From positions 5,260,501-5,324,500 of the forward strand of contig NZ_CP017886.1 in the NCBI RefSeq assembly GCF_001874645.1: a DNA stretch of 64,000 nt, in the 5' to 3' direction. The translations under genes were made by a program, and so were the position numbers. Shown one piece after another: positions 49,416 through 57,961 of this stretch. This DNA comes from Pseudomonas frederiksbergensis. GTDB taxonomy: Bacteria > Pseudomonadota > Gammaproteobacteria > Pseudomonadales > Pseudomonadaceae. Numbering within the stretch: position 1 is the stretch's first letter; each line of letters begins with the position of its first letter. The notes below the pieces were generated by a model. The model saw nothing but the letters and a program-made list of their open reading frames with translations. It was not told the DNA's origin and did not search any database.

Positions 49416-51250
49416 ACGCCGATCTGATTCTATTCAATGGCCAATTTCATACCGTTGACCGTGAGAACCCCCTCGCCAGCGCGGTAGCCATCAGCGACGG
49501 ACGCTTCGTCGCCGTCGGCACCGATGCGCAAGCCATGGCGCTGCGCGGTTCAGGCACCCAGGTGATCGACCTCAAGGGCCGCTGCGTCATTCCCGGCCTC
49601 AACGACTCGCACCTGCACCTGATTCGTGGCGGTTTGAACTACAACCTCGAACTGCGCTGGGAAGGCGTGCCGTCCCTGGCCGATGCGCTGCGCATGCTCA
49701 AGGACCAGGCCGACCGCACACCGACGCCGCAGTGGGTGAGGGTGGTGGGTGGCTGGAACGAATTCCAGTTCGCCGAAAAGCGCATGCCGACCCTGGAAGA
49801 ACTCAACCAGGCGGCGCCTGATACGCCGGTGTTCGTCTTGCATTTGTACGATCGTGCGTTGCTCAACCGCGCCGCGTTGCGGGTTGCCGGCTACACCCGC
49901 AACACGCCGAACCCGCCGGGTGGCGAGATTGTGCGCGATGCCAACGGCGATCCGACGGGCATGCTGGTGGCGCGTCCCAATGCGATGATTCTGTACTCGA
50001 CGCTAGCCAAAGGGCCGAAGCTGCCGCTGGAGTATCAGGTCAACTCGACGCGCCAGTTCATGCGTGAACTCAACCGACTCGGCCTGACCAGCGTGATTGA
50101 TGCGGGCGGTGGTTTCCAGAATTATCCGGACGATTATCAGGTGATCGAACAGTTGGCCAAGGACCAGCAACTGACCATTCGCATCGCCTACAACCTGTTC
50201 ACCCAGAAGCCGAAGGAAGAGCTGACCGACTTCAAGAACTGGACCAGCAGCGTCACCCTGCACCAGGGCGACGATTACCTGCGACACAACGGGGCCGGCG
50301 AAATGCTGGTGTTCTCGGCAGCGGATTTCGAAGACTTCCTCGAACCGCGCCCGGACCTGCCGCACACCATGGAAGACGAGCTGGAACCCGTGGTCCGCCA
50401 CCTCGTCGAGCAGCGCTGGCCGTTCCGTTTGCACGCGACGTACAACGAATCGATCAGCCGCATGCTCGACGTGTTCGAGAAGGTCAATAGAGACATTCCG
50501 TTCAACGGCTTGCCATGGTTTTTCGATCACGCCGAAACCATCACCCCGCAGAACATCGAGCGGGTGAGGGCATTGGGTGGTGGCATTGCGATCCAGGACC
50601 GCATGGCGTTCCAGGGCGAATACTTCGTCGAGCGTTATGGCGCCAAGGCGGCCGAAGCCACGCCACCGATCAAGCGCATGCTCGCCGAGGGTGTTCCGGT
50701 GGGTGCCGGCACCGACGCGACCCGGGTTTCCAGCTACAACCCCTGGACCTCGCTGTACTGGATGGTCAGCGGGCGCACGGTCGGCGGCATGGAGCTGCAC
50801 GCCGAAGGCCTTTCCCGGCAGATCGCGCTCGAACTGTATACCCACGGCAGTGCCTGGTTTTCGTCCGAGCAGGGCAAGAAGGGCCAGATCAAGGTCGGAC
50901 AACTGGCGGATGTGGTTGCCCTGACCGCGGATTTTTTCAGCGTCGAAGAAGAAGCGATCAAGTGGATCGAGTCGGTGCTGACCGTGGTCGGCGGCAAGGT
51001 GGTTTACGCCGCCGGTGACTTCGAAAAGCTCGGGCCGGCCAGTGTGCCGGTGCTGCCAGACTGGTCGCCGGTGACCAAGGTGCCGGGACACTGGCGTCCG
51101 ACTTCGCCGATGCAGGCTCAGGTTCACCATTGCAGTGGGCCGTGCGCCGTTCACTCCCACAGCCATGAGCGGGCGCGCCTGTCGAATGCGCCGGTCAGTG
51201 ATTTCCAGGGTTTCTGGGGCGCCTTTGGCTGCTCGTGCTTTGCTTTCTAA
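49412..51250 (+). CDS. YtcJ-like amidohydrolase
   Basis: A 612-residue metal-dependent amidohydrolase of the YtcJ/NfdA group. The N-terminal composite domain (LILFNGQFHTVD) is followed by the metal motif H-x-H in NDSHLHLIRGG; further blocks are GGWNEFQF, the HATYNES region and GAGTDATRVSSYNPW. The C-terminal tail of about 60 residues (Cys/His-rich) is unusual. It is coupled to the ABM-domain gene (ATGA overlap) and close to an isochorismatase-like hydrolase, which suggests breakdown of an amide or N-formyl compound. The substrate is unknown. Confidence 0.9.
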   Translation: MNADLILFNGQFHTVDRENPLASAVAISDGRFVAVGTDAQAMALRGSGTQVIDLKGRCVIPGLNDSHLHLIRGGLNYNLELRWEGVPSLADALRMLKDQADRTPTPQWVRVVGGWNEFQFAEKRMPTLEELNQAAPDTPVFVLHLYDRALLNRAALRVAGYTRNTPNPPGGEIVRDANGDPTGMLVARPNAMILYSTLAKGPKLPLEYQVNSTRQFMRELNRLGLTSVIDAGGGFQNYPDDYQVIEQLAKDQQLTIRIAYNLFTQKPKEELTDFKNWTSSVTLHQGDDYLRHNGAGEMLVFSAADFEDFLEPRPDLPHTMEDELEPVVRHLVEQRWPFRLHATYNESISRMLDVFEKVNRDIPFNGLPWFFDHAETITPQNIERVRALGGGIAIQDRMAFQGEYFVERYGAKAAEATPPIKRMLAEGVPVGAGTDATRVSSYNPWTSLYWMVSGRTVGGMELHAEGLSRQIALELYTHGSAWFSSEQGKKGQIKVGQLADVVALTADFFSVEEEAIKWIESVLTVVGGKVVYAAGDFEKLGPASVPVLPDWSPVTKVPGHWRPTSPMQAQVHHCSGPCAVHSHSHERARLSNAPVSDFQGFWGAFGCSCFAF

Positions 51251-51319
51251 CGATCATAAAAGAGCGCCGGCCAACCGTGTCGGCGCCATAAGCGACATCC
51301 ATCCACCGAGGAGTTTCAC

Positions 51320-51946
51320 ATGAGCAACGTTCCATACAAGCGCCTGAACAAAGACGACGCCGTTGTATTGTTGGTTGACCACCAGACCGGCCTGATCTCG
51401 CTGGTTCAGGATTTCTCGCCCAACGAGTTCAAGAACAACGTGCTGGCCCTTGCCGACCTGGCCAAGTTCTTCAAACTGCCGACCATCCTGACCACCAGCT
51501 TCGAAAACGGCCCGAACGGCCCGATGGTTCCTGAGCTGAAGGAGCTGTTCCCGGATGCGCCCTACATTCCACGTCCAGGTCAGATCAATGCCTGGGACAA
51601 CGCAGATTTCGTCCAGGCCGTAAAAGCTACCGGCCGCAAGCAGCTGATCATTGCCGGCGTAGTGACCGATGTTTGTGTGACGTTCCCGACCTTGTCGGCG
51701 CTGGCTGAAGGTTTTGAAGTGTTTGTGGTTACCGACGCCTCGGGCACCTTCAACGAAACCGTGCAACAGGCAGCCTGGGCGCGCATGGCCGCTGCCGGTG
51801 CACAACTGGTGAACTGGTTCTCGGTGGCGTGCGAGTTGCAAGGCGACTGGCGCAACGACATGGAAGGCCTGGCGAACCTGCTGTCGCCGCGCATTCCGAA
51901 CTATCGCAACCTGATGAACAGCTACTCGGTGCTGACGGCCAAGTAA
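51320..51946 (+). CDS. Isochorismatase-family cysteine hydrolase (YcaC-like)
   Basis: A 208-residue hydrolase with D20 (LLVDHQTGL) and C119 (VVTDVCVTFPT) as members of the Asp-Lys-Cys triad; the lysine is probably K102-K107 in the region VKATGRKQ. It is close to YcaC and to the gene at 34155. It follows the amidohydrolase by 69 bases and ends with a terminator, so it may be the last gene of that operon. GAGG lies before the ATG. Confidence 0.92.
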   Translation: MSNVPYKRLNKDDAVVLLVDHQTGLISLVQDFSPNEFKNNVLALADLAKFFKLPTILTTSFENGPNGPMVPELKELFPDAPYIPRPGQINAWDNADFVQAVKATGRKQLIIAGVVTDVCVTFPTLSALAEGFEVFVVTDASGTFNETVQQAAWARMAAAGAQLVNWFSVACELQGDWRNDMEGLANLLSPRIPNYRNLMNSYSVLTAK

Positions 51947-51972
51947 GTCCCGCCGCAACGCTGATTCGAATG

Positions 51973-52000
51973 AATGCCCGCCATTGCGCGGGCATTTTTT
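51973..52000 (+). terminator. Terminator after isochorismatase-like gene
   Basis: AATGCCCGC/GCGGGCATT-type stem (AATGCCCG with CGGGCATT plus one inner pair) and a following T-run of six. Confidence 0.9.
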
Positions 52001-52010
52001 CGGCCAGTGA

Positions 52011-53438
52011 TCAACGCTTTTGCAACCACCCGAGGAAACCGCCTTTCTTGACCGGTACTGCTTTGGTCATCAGTGCCAGTCGGCTGTTCTGTTGGCGAAC
52101 CGCTTGCAGTTTGTTCAGTGCGCGACCGACTTCGCTGCGTTGCTCCATGCAGCTGCGTGCCAGGGACTTGTCGATGCGGTAGATGATGCAGGAGGTCAGC
52201 GCGGTGAAGCAGGCCTGGGACGGTGTGTCGTTGAGGATGCTCTGTTCGCCCATGACTTCGCTCGGTCCCATGCGTCCAGCTTCTGTTTGTCCGGTACCGT
52301 CGGGCACAGTGGCACTGATTACACCCGTGGCGATAACGAACAGGGCGTCTGAAACCTCATTCAGATCCAGCACCACCTGGCCCGCCGCATACTGTTGCGG
52401 GGTCATGGCCTGGGCCAGTTGATCGCGCTCGTCTTCACCCAGCGAACGGAATATTTTCACCTCATCGAGCAACGCGCGCGTCCGGATGGAGGGTTCGATC
52501 ACACCATCGAGCTGCCGGGAAATGCCCGCCGCCTCCAGGTGCCTATGCGCCAGGTCGAACAACTGATTACGCACTTCGCTTTTTTTGCCCAGCTCGGCGA
52601 TGAAACCGCTGGCCACGTATTCGGACATGGTTTCACCCGCTTCCTTGAGCACCGCTTTGGGCGTCGGAGAGAGCAGTAAACTGCTGCTACCCTGCAAGGT
52701 GCGATCCAGTGCGTCCAGCACCCGCCGTGGGCGGATATGGTTGGGCACTTGAATGCTGATGGACACCCCGTGCATGTTGCTCGGCCGACTCAGGTTGATG
52801 ATCTTCGCCTTGGCCGCCACCGAGTTCGGCACCACTGCGGTACTGCCGGCGGTGGTGAGCAGGTGGGTGGCGCGCCAGTCGATGTCCAGCACCTTGCCTT
52901 CGGTGCCGTCGATCATGATCCAGTCATCCACCTGATAGGGTTTTGTGGTGTTAAGTACGACGCCGGAAAACACATCGCTCAATGTGCTCTGCAACGCCAG
53001 ACCGACAACGATCGCCACGACGCCGGACGTCGCCAGCAGCCCCCTGACCGGTAGCTCCAGCACATAACCGGCCGCGGCGACGATGGCGATCAGAAACACC
53101 AGCGCGCCGATGACATCCTGCAGTAGCCGCCCGCTGTGGTCGATGCGCCGCATCAGCACCAGGCCAATGACTTCGGTGAGCACCCGCGCGGCGTACAGCC
53201 ACCAGATAATCCCCAGGGCCGTGGCCCCCAGTTGCATCTCGCTGTCGTCGGCAAACACCGGTGCCTGCAATGGGCTGACGCCGGCACTGACGATGAGTGT
53301 GCTGAAGATCAGGAACAGACCCAGGCGCAGTCCGACCCGGGTGACGCGGTGCTTGAAGGGCGCCAGATGCCAGAGCAGAGCGTCGATCATCAATAGCAGG
53401 GCGCTCAAGGACAGGGGGTGACCGTAGACAAAGGACAT
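52011..53438 (-). CDS. MscS-family channel with C-terminal cyclic-nucleotide-binding domain
   Basis: A 475-residue membrane protein. Four or five hydrophobic helices (residues about 8-26, 36-56, 75-96, 108-128, 134-160) lead into the MscS pore and beta domain (GVVAIVVGLALQSTLSDVFSG-type region near 138-158). Residues about 330-450 form a cNMP-binding-like domain with GEQSILNDTPSQA near 405. Similar proteins are bacterial cyclic-nucleotide-gated MscS channels. It acts in the inner membrane. The gene stands alone on the minus strand, convergent with the hydrolase before it. Confidence 0.9.
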   Translation of the reverse strand: MSFVYGHPLSLSALLLMIDALLWHLAPFKHRVTRVGLRLGLFLIFSTLIVSAGVSPLQAPVFADDSEMQLGATALGIIWWLYAARVLTEVIGLVLMRRIDHSGRLLQDVIGALVFLIAIVAAAGYVLELPVRGLLATSGVVAIVVGLALQSTLSDVFSGVVLNTTKPYQVDDWIMIDGTEGKVLDIDWRATHLLTTAGSTAVVPNSVAAKAKIINLSRPSNMHGVSISIQVPNHIRPRRVLDALDRTLQGSSSLLLSPTPKAVLKEAGETMSEYVASGFIAELGKKSEVRNQLFDLAHRHLEAAGISRQLDGVIEPSIRTRALLDEVKIFRSLGEDERDQLAQAMTPQQYAAGQVVLDLNEVSDALFVIATGVISATVPDGTGQTEAGRMGPSEVMGEQSILNDTPSQACFTALTSCIIYRIDKSLARSCMEQRSEVGRALNKLQAVRQQNSRLALMTKAVPVKKGGFLGWLQKR

Positions 53439-53486
53439 GGGGGAACTCCCGGTAATCGTTGGGTCGTTGAGACAGGGCAGACAGTA

Positions 53487-53512
53487 AGACGCCTGCTGCG
53501 GGGCAGGCGTCT
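53487..53512 (-). terminator. Hairpin after esterase gene
   Basis: AGACGCCTGC/GCAGGCGTCT, 10-bp perfect stem with 6-base loop, just after the esterase stop on the minus strand and before the channel gene. T-run is weak, so termination may be partial. Confidence 0.65.
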
Positions 53513-53521
53513 TTGTGGGGC

Positions 53522-54541
53522 TCAGTTCAAGTGAGTCTTGAGCTCCAGCGCCGCCTGGCGAACCGCCGCCTTGACTTCAGGGATCTGGCTCAGGGGATTG
53601 AGCAGGCCGAAGTCGTGAATCATGCCGTTGTAGCGCACGGCCGTGACCGGTACGCCGGCAGCATCCAGGTGGCGTGCATAGGCTTCACCTTCGTCTCGCA
53701 GCACGTCGAACTCGGCGGTCTGCACCAGGGCGGCGGGCAAACCGCGAAGTTGTCCCGCGCTGGCTTGCAACGGTGAGGCATGGATCTGTGCACGCTCGGC
53801 GGTGTCGGTGGTATAGCTGTCCCAGAACCAATTCATCATGCCCTTGGTCAGGAAGTGGCCTTCGGAGAATTGCTGGTACGACGGGGTGTCGAATTGCGCG
53901 TTGGTCACCGGCCACATCAGCAACTGAAAGCGCAGCGTCGGGGTTTTCTGTTCCTTGGCCATCAAGGCCACCACCGCTGCCATGTTGCCGCCGACGCTGT
54001 TGCCGGCCACTGCCAGGCGCTTGCCATCGACACCGATCTCCTTGCCATGCTCGGCAACCCAACGGGTGGCGGCATAGGCCTGGTTGATCGCCGTCGGGTA
54101 GTGTGCTTCCGGCGACGGCGTGTAATCGACGTACACCGCCACCGCGCCGGAACCCACCACCAAATCACGGATCAGCCGTTGGTGAGTCGGGTAGTCACCC
54201 AGCACCCAGCCACCACCGTGGAAGAACATGAACACCGGCAGTTGACCTTTGACCTTGGCGGGGCGAACGATTTTCAGCGTGATGTTCTGTTCGCCGACCT
54301 TGATCGAACGTTCAGTGACTTCCACTCCCGACAGATCCACCTTCACCGACGATTGCGCACCAGCCAGCACGGCGCGGGCATCCCTGGGGCTCAGTTGTTC
54401 CAGCGGTTTACCGTCGCCTGCCGCGAGGGCTTCGAGGAAGGCCTGGGTGTTGTGCTCGACACCCGGGCTGCCAGCGGCAAATGCGTTGCCGACGCAAAGG
54501 GCGAGAAGGCTGGTGGTCAGGGTTTTCTGGACGATGTTCAT
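53522..54541 (-). CDS. HSL-type alpha/beta hydrolase, exported
   Basis: A 339-residue esterase with a signal peptide (MNIVQKTLTTSLLALCVGNA). The HSL oxyanion motif HGGGW is in FMFFHGGGWVLGD, the nucleophile elbow is AGNSVGGN, the acid is in FDVLRDEGEAY and the base in MIHDFG. It likely hydrolyses short-chain esters in the periplasm. The ATG at 54541 has AAAGGA upstream. It diverges from a LysR gene at 54702 that is the likely regulator. Confidence 0.92.
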   Translation of the reverse strand: MNIVQKTLTTSLLALCVGNAFAAGSPGVEHNTQAFLEALAAGDGKPLEQLSPRDARAVLAGAQSSVKVDLSGVEVTERSIKVGEQNITLKIVRPAKVKGQLPVFMFFHGGGWVLGDYPTHQRLIRDLVVGSGAVAVYVDYTPSPEAHYPTAINQAYAATRWVAEHGKEIGVDGKRLAVAGNSVGGNMAAVVALMAKEQKTPTLRFQLLMWPVTNAQFDTPSYQQFSEGHFLTKGMMNWFWDSYTTDTAERAQIHASPLQASAGQLRGLPAALVQTAEFDVLRDEGEAYARHLDAAGVPVTAVRYNGMIHDFGLLNPLSQIPEVKAAVRQAALELKTHLN

Positions 54542-54701
54542 GGGAAAATCCTTTTTTAGTCGTTGGAAGTTGAGTACCTGAGGTGGGCTCTCAGCGGGCC
54601 TTTCAATCAAGGCCTCGGCAGCACCATGGATACAGATTAATGGGGTGTCAGAAAGGGAAAAAGCCGCTATAAAGTGTTTTACTGTCAACCAGGAAGTGAC
54701 A

Positions 54702-55610
54702 ATGAACCCATTCGAAGATATGCGTATTTTTTGCCAGGTCATGGACTCCGGCAGCTTCACCGCGGCGGCGGATCAGTTGGGCCTGTCCAAGCAGTTCGTC
54801 AGCCGGCGTCTGATGCAACTGGAAGAACGCCTGGGCGTGCGGCTGCTCAATCGCTCGACCCGGCGGCTGGACGTCACGCCCCTGGGGCAGAGTTATTACG
54901 AGTCGGCCTTGCGCCTGCTCAGTGAAGTGGAGCAAGTGGAGCAGGGGATAGCCGGCCAGACCATCGAGCCCCGCGGCACCATTCGCTTGAGTGCGCCGCT
55001 GTCGTTCGCCGTGGCACATTTGGGGGGGCTGCTGCCGGTGTTTTTGCAGCGCTATCGCGACGTCACGGTTGAAGTCGATCTCAGCGACCGGCCGGTAGAT
55101 TTGCTCAGCGAGGGTTACGACCTGGCATTGCGCATCGGGGTGCTGGAAGATTCGACGCTGATTGCCCGACGCATCGCGTCCATCCAGCGGGTGTATTGCG
55201 CCAGCCCGGCTTACCTGGCCGAGCGCGGCACCCCGGTCAAACCCGAGGATTTGCATGCTCATGACTGCCTGCCTTATGGCCACAGTCGTCAGGTGCAATG
55301 GCGTTTTGTAGGGCAGGGCAAGCCATTGATCGTCAACGTCACGGGAAGGATGCGGGTCAACAACGGTGAATTGCTCAAGGACGCGGCCATCGCCGGCATG
55401 GGCATTACGTATTTGCCAACCTTCATTGTCGGTTCGGCCTTGAAGGATGGGCGGCTGGTACCGGTGCTCGGCGACTTCCACCCTGAGCCGTTGACATTAT
55501 CGGCGGTCTATCCGCAGCATCGTCAGGGCTCGCGACCGGTCCAGGCATTGATCGAGTTCTTGCGTGAACGATTGGATCGGACCGTTTGTATCTTGAGTGG
55601 AGACAATTAA
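54702..55610 (+). CDS. LysR-family transcriptional regulator
   Basis: A 302-residue LysR protein: HTH in residues 5-63 (MRIFCQVMDSGSFTAAADQL, SKQFVSRRLMQLEERLGVRL) and a substrate domain of the DsdC/CrgA-like group (VEVDLSDRPVDLLSEGYDLA). It diverges from the exported esterase gene with 160 bases between, a typical arrangement in which the regulator controls the neighbour. AGGAAG precedes the ATG. Confidence 0.93.
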   Translation: MNPFEDMRIFCQVMDSGSFTAAADQLGLSKQFVSRRLMQLEERLGVRLLNRSTRRLDVTPLGQSYYESALRLLSEVEQVEQGIAGQTIEPRGTIRLSAPLSFAVAHLGGLLPVFLQRYRDVTVEVDLSDRPVDLLSEGYDLALRIGVLEDSTLIARRIASIQRVYCASPAYLAERGTPVKPEDLHAHDCLPYGHSRQVQWRFVGQGKPLIVNVTGRMRVNNGELLKDAAIAGMGITYLPTFIVGSALKDGRLVPVLGDFHPEPLTLSAVYPQHRQGSRPVQALIEFLRERLDRTVCILSGDN

Positions 55611-55690
55611 AGACCAATGCGCGAGAGGGGGCTATCTCATTGGTTAGTGCAGCCTGCGCTCTGTGTCCGTATATGGACTCCTCCTCTTGC

Positions 55691-56659
55691 TCATAACGCA
55701 GCGCGATCCTTTCCCCGGTAAACCCGCAGAACATCAGCCATAACCGCCAACGCGATTTCTGTCGGTGTACGGCTACCCAAGTCCAACCCGATAGGCATAT
55801 GTAGCCGAGCAATTTGCTCAGCACTCAACTCCCCGATGCGTGCCAAACGCTCTGCTCGCTTTTCCGAGGTTCGGCGTGACCCCATCGCCCCGATATAGAA
55901 GGCTTGAGTGTTCACAGCTTCCATCAGAGTCAGGTCGTCGATCTTCGGATCGTGTGTCAGAGCAACCACCGCTGTAGCGGCGTGGCATCCGCCGTTGGCG
56001 ATGAACAATGAAGGAAGAATGGGTAACAGCTCGACGCCATCAATTGCCAAATCACGGACTTCTTCCCGTGGATCGCACACAACCACCTCGCAACCCAAAG
56101 CTTTGGCGAACTGACCGCAGGCCTGAGCGACAGGCGAAAGTCCAGCCAAAAGCACTCGCAAAGCGGGCCCAATACCGATCTGCACATGATTCCTTTCATG
56201 CCTAACGTTACTGGTACAAGCCTCTTCACTGCACAGGCTAAAGCTTCCGTCGCTCAGACTGACTCTTCGCAGGATCCTGCGCTGTCCGCGCAAAACGTCG
56301 AGCAGCACCTGCAAATGTATTTTCCATTGTGGACTCGGTTCGCGAAATTCAACCAGAACCTCAAGGCTTCCTCCACAGGGCAACTGAAGTCGCTGCCGCT
56401 CCTCGGTGCTCGTGCCGTAACTGATCACCTGGGCCGCTTGCCGAAAATGCCCACCCGCAAGGCTTGCGAAGAACTCTTCTTCCACACAGCCACCGGACAG
56501 CGAGCCAACAGAAGCACCCGTTTCATCAACAACTAGCATGGCCCCGGGTGACCGGGGCGCGGAGCCAAACGTCGAGATCACCGTACATAGCCACAAGCTG
56601 CGGTCTTGTGCGGCCCAATCAAGAGCCTGTTCCAGCACGAGCAGATCCAGGTGTTGCAT
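55691..56659 (-). CDS. XdhC-family molybdenum enzyme maturation factor
   Basis: A 322-residue XdhC/CoxI-family protein. The N-terminal part has GSAPRSPGAMLVVDE and SLSGGCVEEE, and the C-terminal Rossmann part ends with FYIGAMGSRRTSEKR, GLDLGSRTPTEIALAVMADV. XdhC binds the molybdenum cofactor, adds sulfur and inserts it into xanthine dehydrogenase-type enzymes. It is 11 bases behind the Old Yellow Enzyme gene and in the same direction as the dehydrogenase subunits, so it most likely matures the enzyme encoded at 57962-60190. Confidence 0.93.
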   Translation of the reverse strand: MQHLDLLVLEQALDWAAQDRSLWLCTVISTFGSAPRSPGAMLVVDETGASVGSLSGGCVEEEFFASLAGGHFRQAAQVISYGTSTEERQRLQLPCGGSLEVLVEFREPSPQWKIHLQVLLDVLRGQRRILRRVSLSDGSFSLCSEEACTSNVRHERNHVQIGIGPALRVLLAGLSPVAQACGQFAKALGCEVVVCDPREEVRDLAIDGVELLPILPSLFIANGGCHAATAVVALTHDPKIDDLTLMEAVNTQAFYIGAMGSRRTSEKRAERLARIGELSAEQIARLHMPIGLDLGSRTPTEIALAVMADVLRVYRGKDRAAL

Positions 56660-56670
56660 GGCAACCCCTA

Positions 56671-57801
56671 TTACGGGTGGGTGGGATAGTCGGTATACCC
56701 GCGTGCATCGCCTCCAAAGAAGCTGGCAGGATCCGATGGGTTGAGTGGCAGCTCCTCGCGGATACGTCGTGGCAGATCAGGGTTAGCCAGGAAAGGGCGA
56801 CCGAAGGCGATGATATCTGCGCGGCCTTCCGACACTGCCCGTGCGGCGCTAGCTGGGTCATAACCACCGGCGAGAATCAGTACACCGTGCCATGCGGTAC
56901 GCAATTGCTGAATGATGGCGTCCCAGCGGGGATCAAATTGCTCATCTCGTACAGTCCCAACGATGGCAGGCTCAACCAGGTGAAGGTAGGCCAGCGACCA
57001 ATCGTTGAGCCGGTTAACCAGATAACCGAACGTGTCTTCAGGCGTGTCGTCACCCATTCCCATGAAGCGCCCCATGGGTGTCAGGCGTACAGCTGTTCGC
57101 TCTGCCCCGACTTCTGCTGCTACAGCCGCTACGACTTCGAGCAACATGCGGCTGCGATTTTCGATGCTGCTACCGTAAGCGTCATCTCGCTGGTTGCTTG
57201 CGCTATTGATGAATTGGTCAAGCAGGTAACCATTGCCTGCATGGATTTCAACGCCATCCATTCCTGCCTCAATGGCGTTGCGCGCAGCGCGACGGTAGTC
57301 TTCTATGATTGCTCTGATGCCATCGATTGTCAGTGCCTGAGGGTCAGGAATCTCTCCCCATACGCCGTTGCCCTGTTCGTCGACAATGAATGTTTTACCA
57401 GGAACCGGCATCGATGTCGGCGCAACTGGAAGTCCGCCATCAGGTTGGAAGCTGGGGTGCGAAACGCGCCCGACATGCCATAGCTGCATGAAAATCTGTC
57501 CGCCTGCCTTATGTACTTCATCGGCCACCACACGCCAGCCATCAATCTGTTCTTGGCTGTAGATGCCCGGCGTCCAGGCATAGCCTTGCGCTTGTCGAGA
57601 GATCTGCGTCGCTTCGGTAATGATCAGGGCAGCGCTGGAGCGCTGACGATAATACTCGGCGTTCATCTGTGTCGGCACGTCGCCAGGCTGGCCAGCTCGC
57701 GAGCGTGTGAGTGGTGCCATCGCGATGCGATGCTTGAGCTGCAACGGGCCAACGGCAATCGGTTGGAACAGGGGCTGAGGGGTAGTTGTGAACTTGCGCA
57801 T
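56671..57801 (-). CDS. nemA: Old Yellow Enzyme, alkene reductase (NemA-like)
   Basis: A 376-residue FMN-dependent ene-reductase. FMN/TIM-barrel blocks are MAPLTRSRA, MQLWHVGRVSHP and DGVEIHAGNGYLLDQF with the two substrate-binding His/Asn residues of the HAGN motif; the C-terminal phosphate region is ADIIAFGRPFLANPDLPRR. Substrates of relatives are N-ethylmaleimide, nitrate esters and electrophilic alkenes. GGAGGATC precedes the ATG. It lies between the dehydrogenase and the XdhC gene, so it may share their inducer; a hairpin and 160 bases separate it from the dehydrogenase. Confidence 0.93.
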   Translation of the reverse strand: MRKFTTTPQPLFQPIAVGPLQLKHRIAMAPLTRSRAGQPGDVPTQMNAEYYRQRSSAALIITEATQISRQAQGYAWTPGIYSQEQIDGWRVVADEVHKAGGQIFMQLWHVGRVSHPSFQPDGGLPVAPTSMPVPGKTFIVDEQGNGVWGEIPDPQALTIDGIRAIIEDYRRAARNAIEAGMDGVEIHAGNGYLLDQFINSASNQRDDAYGSSIENRSRMLLEVVAAVAAEVGAERTAVRLTPMGRFMGMGDDTPEDTFGYLVNRLNDWSLAYLHLVEPAIVGTVRDEQFDPRWDAIIQQLRTAWHGVLILAGGYDPASAARAVSEGRADIIAFGRPFLANPDLPRRIREELPLNPSDPASFFGGDARGYTDYPTHP

Positions 57802-57916
57802 GGGTGGATCCTCCTTTTCGACCTACTCTAAGGGCTGGGCTGGACTCTGATAATCAGCGCTCTTCGCTAAGCCGTATTGCGTGAGTTGCAACACTGGTCG
57901 CGGCGCAGGCAACAAT

Positions 57917-57937
57917 GACCGCTCTCACGGAGCGGTC
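57917..57937 (-). repeat. Hairpin between dehydrogenase and ene-reductase genes
   Basis: GACCGCT and AGCGGTC pair around a 7-base loop, 25 bases after the dehydrogenase stop. No good T-run is seen; it may be a weak terminator or a processing site. Confidence 0.45.
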
Positions 57938-57961
57938 TCGCTCGGTTAGCGATTGCTGCAC

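Noticed and set aside
50003..51166. 387-codon frame antisense to the amidohydrolase
   Set aside because: Shadow frame; the plus-strand product has metal-binding motifs and an operon context.
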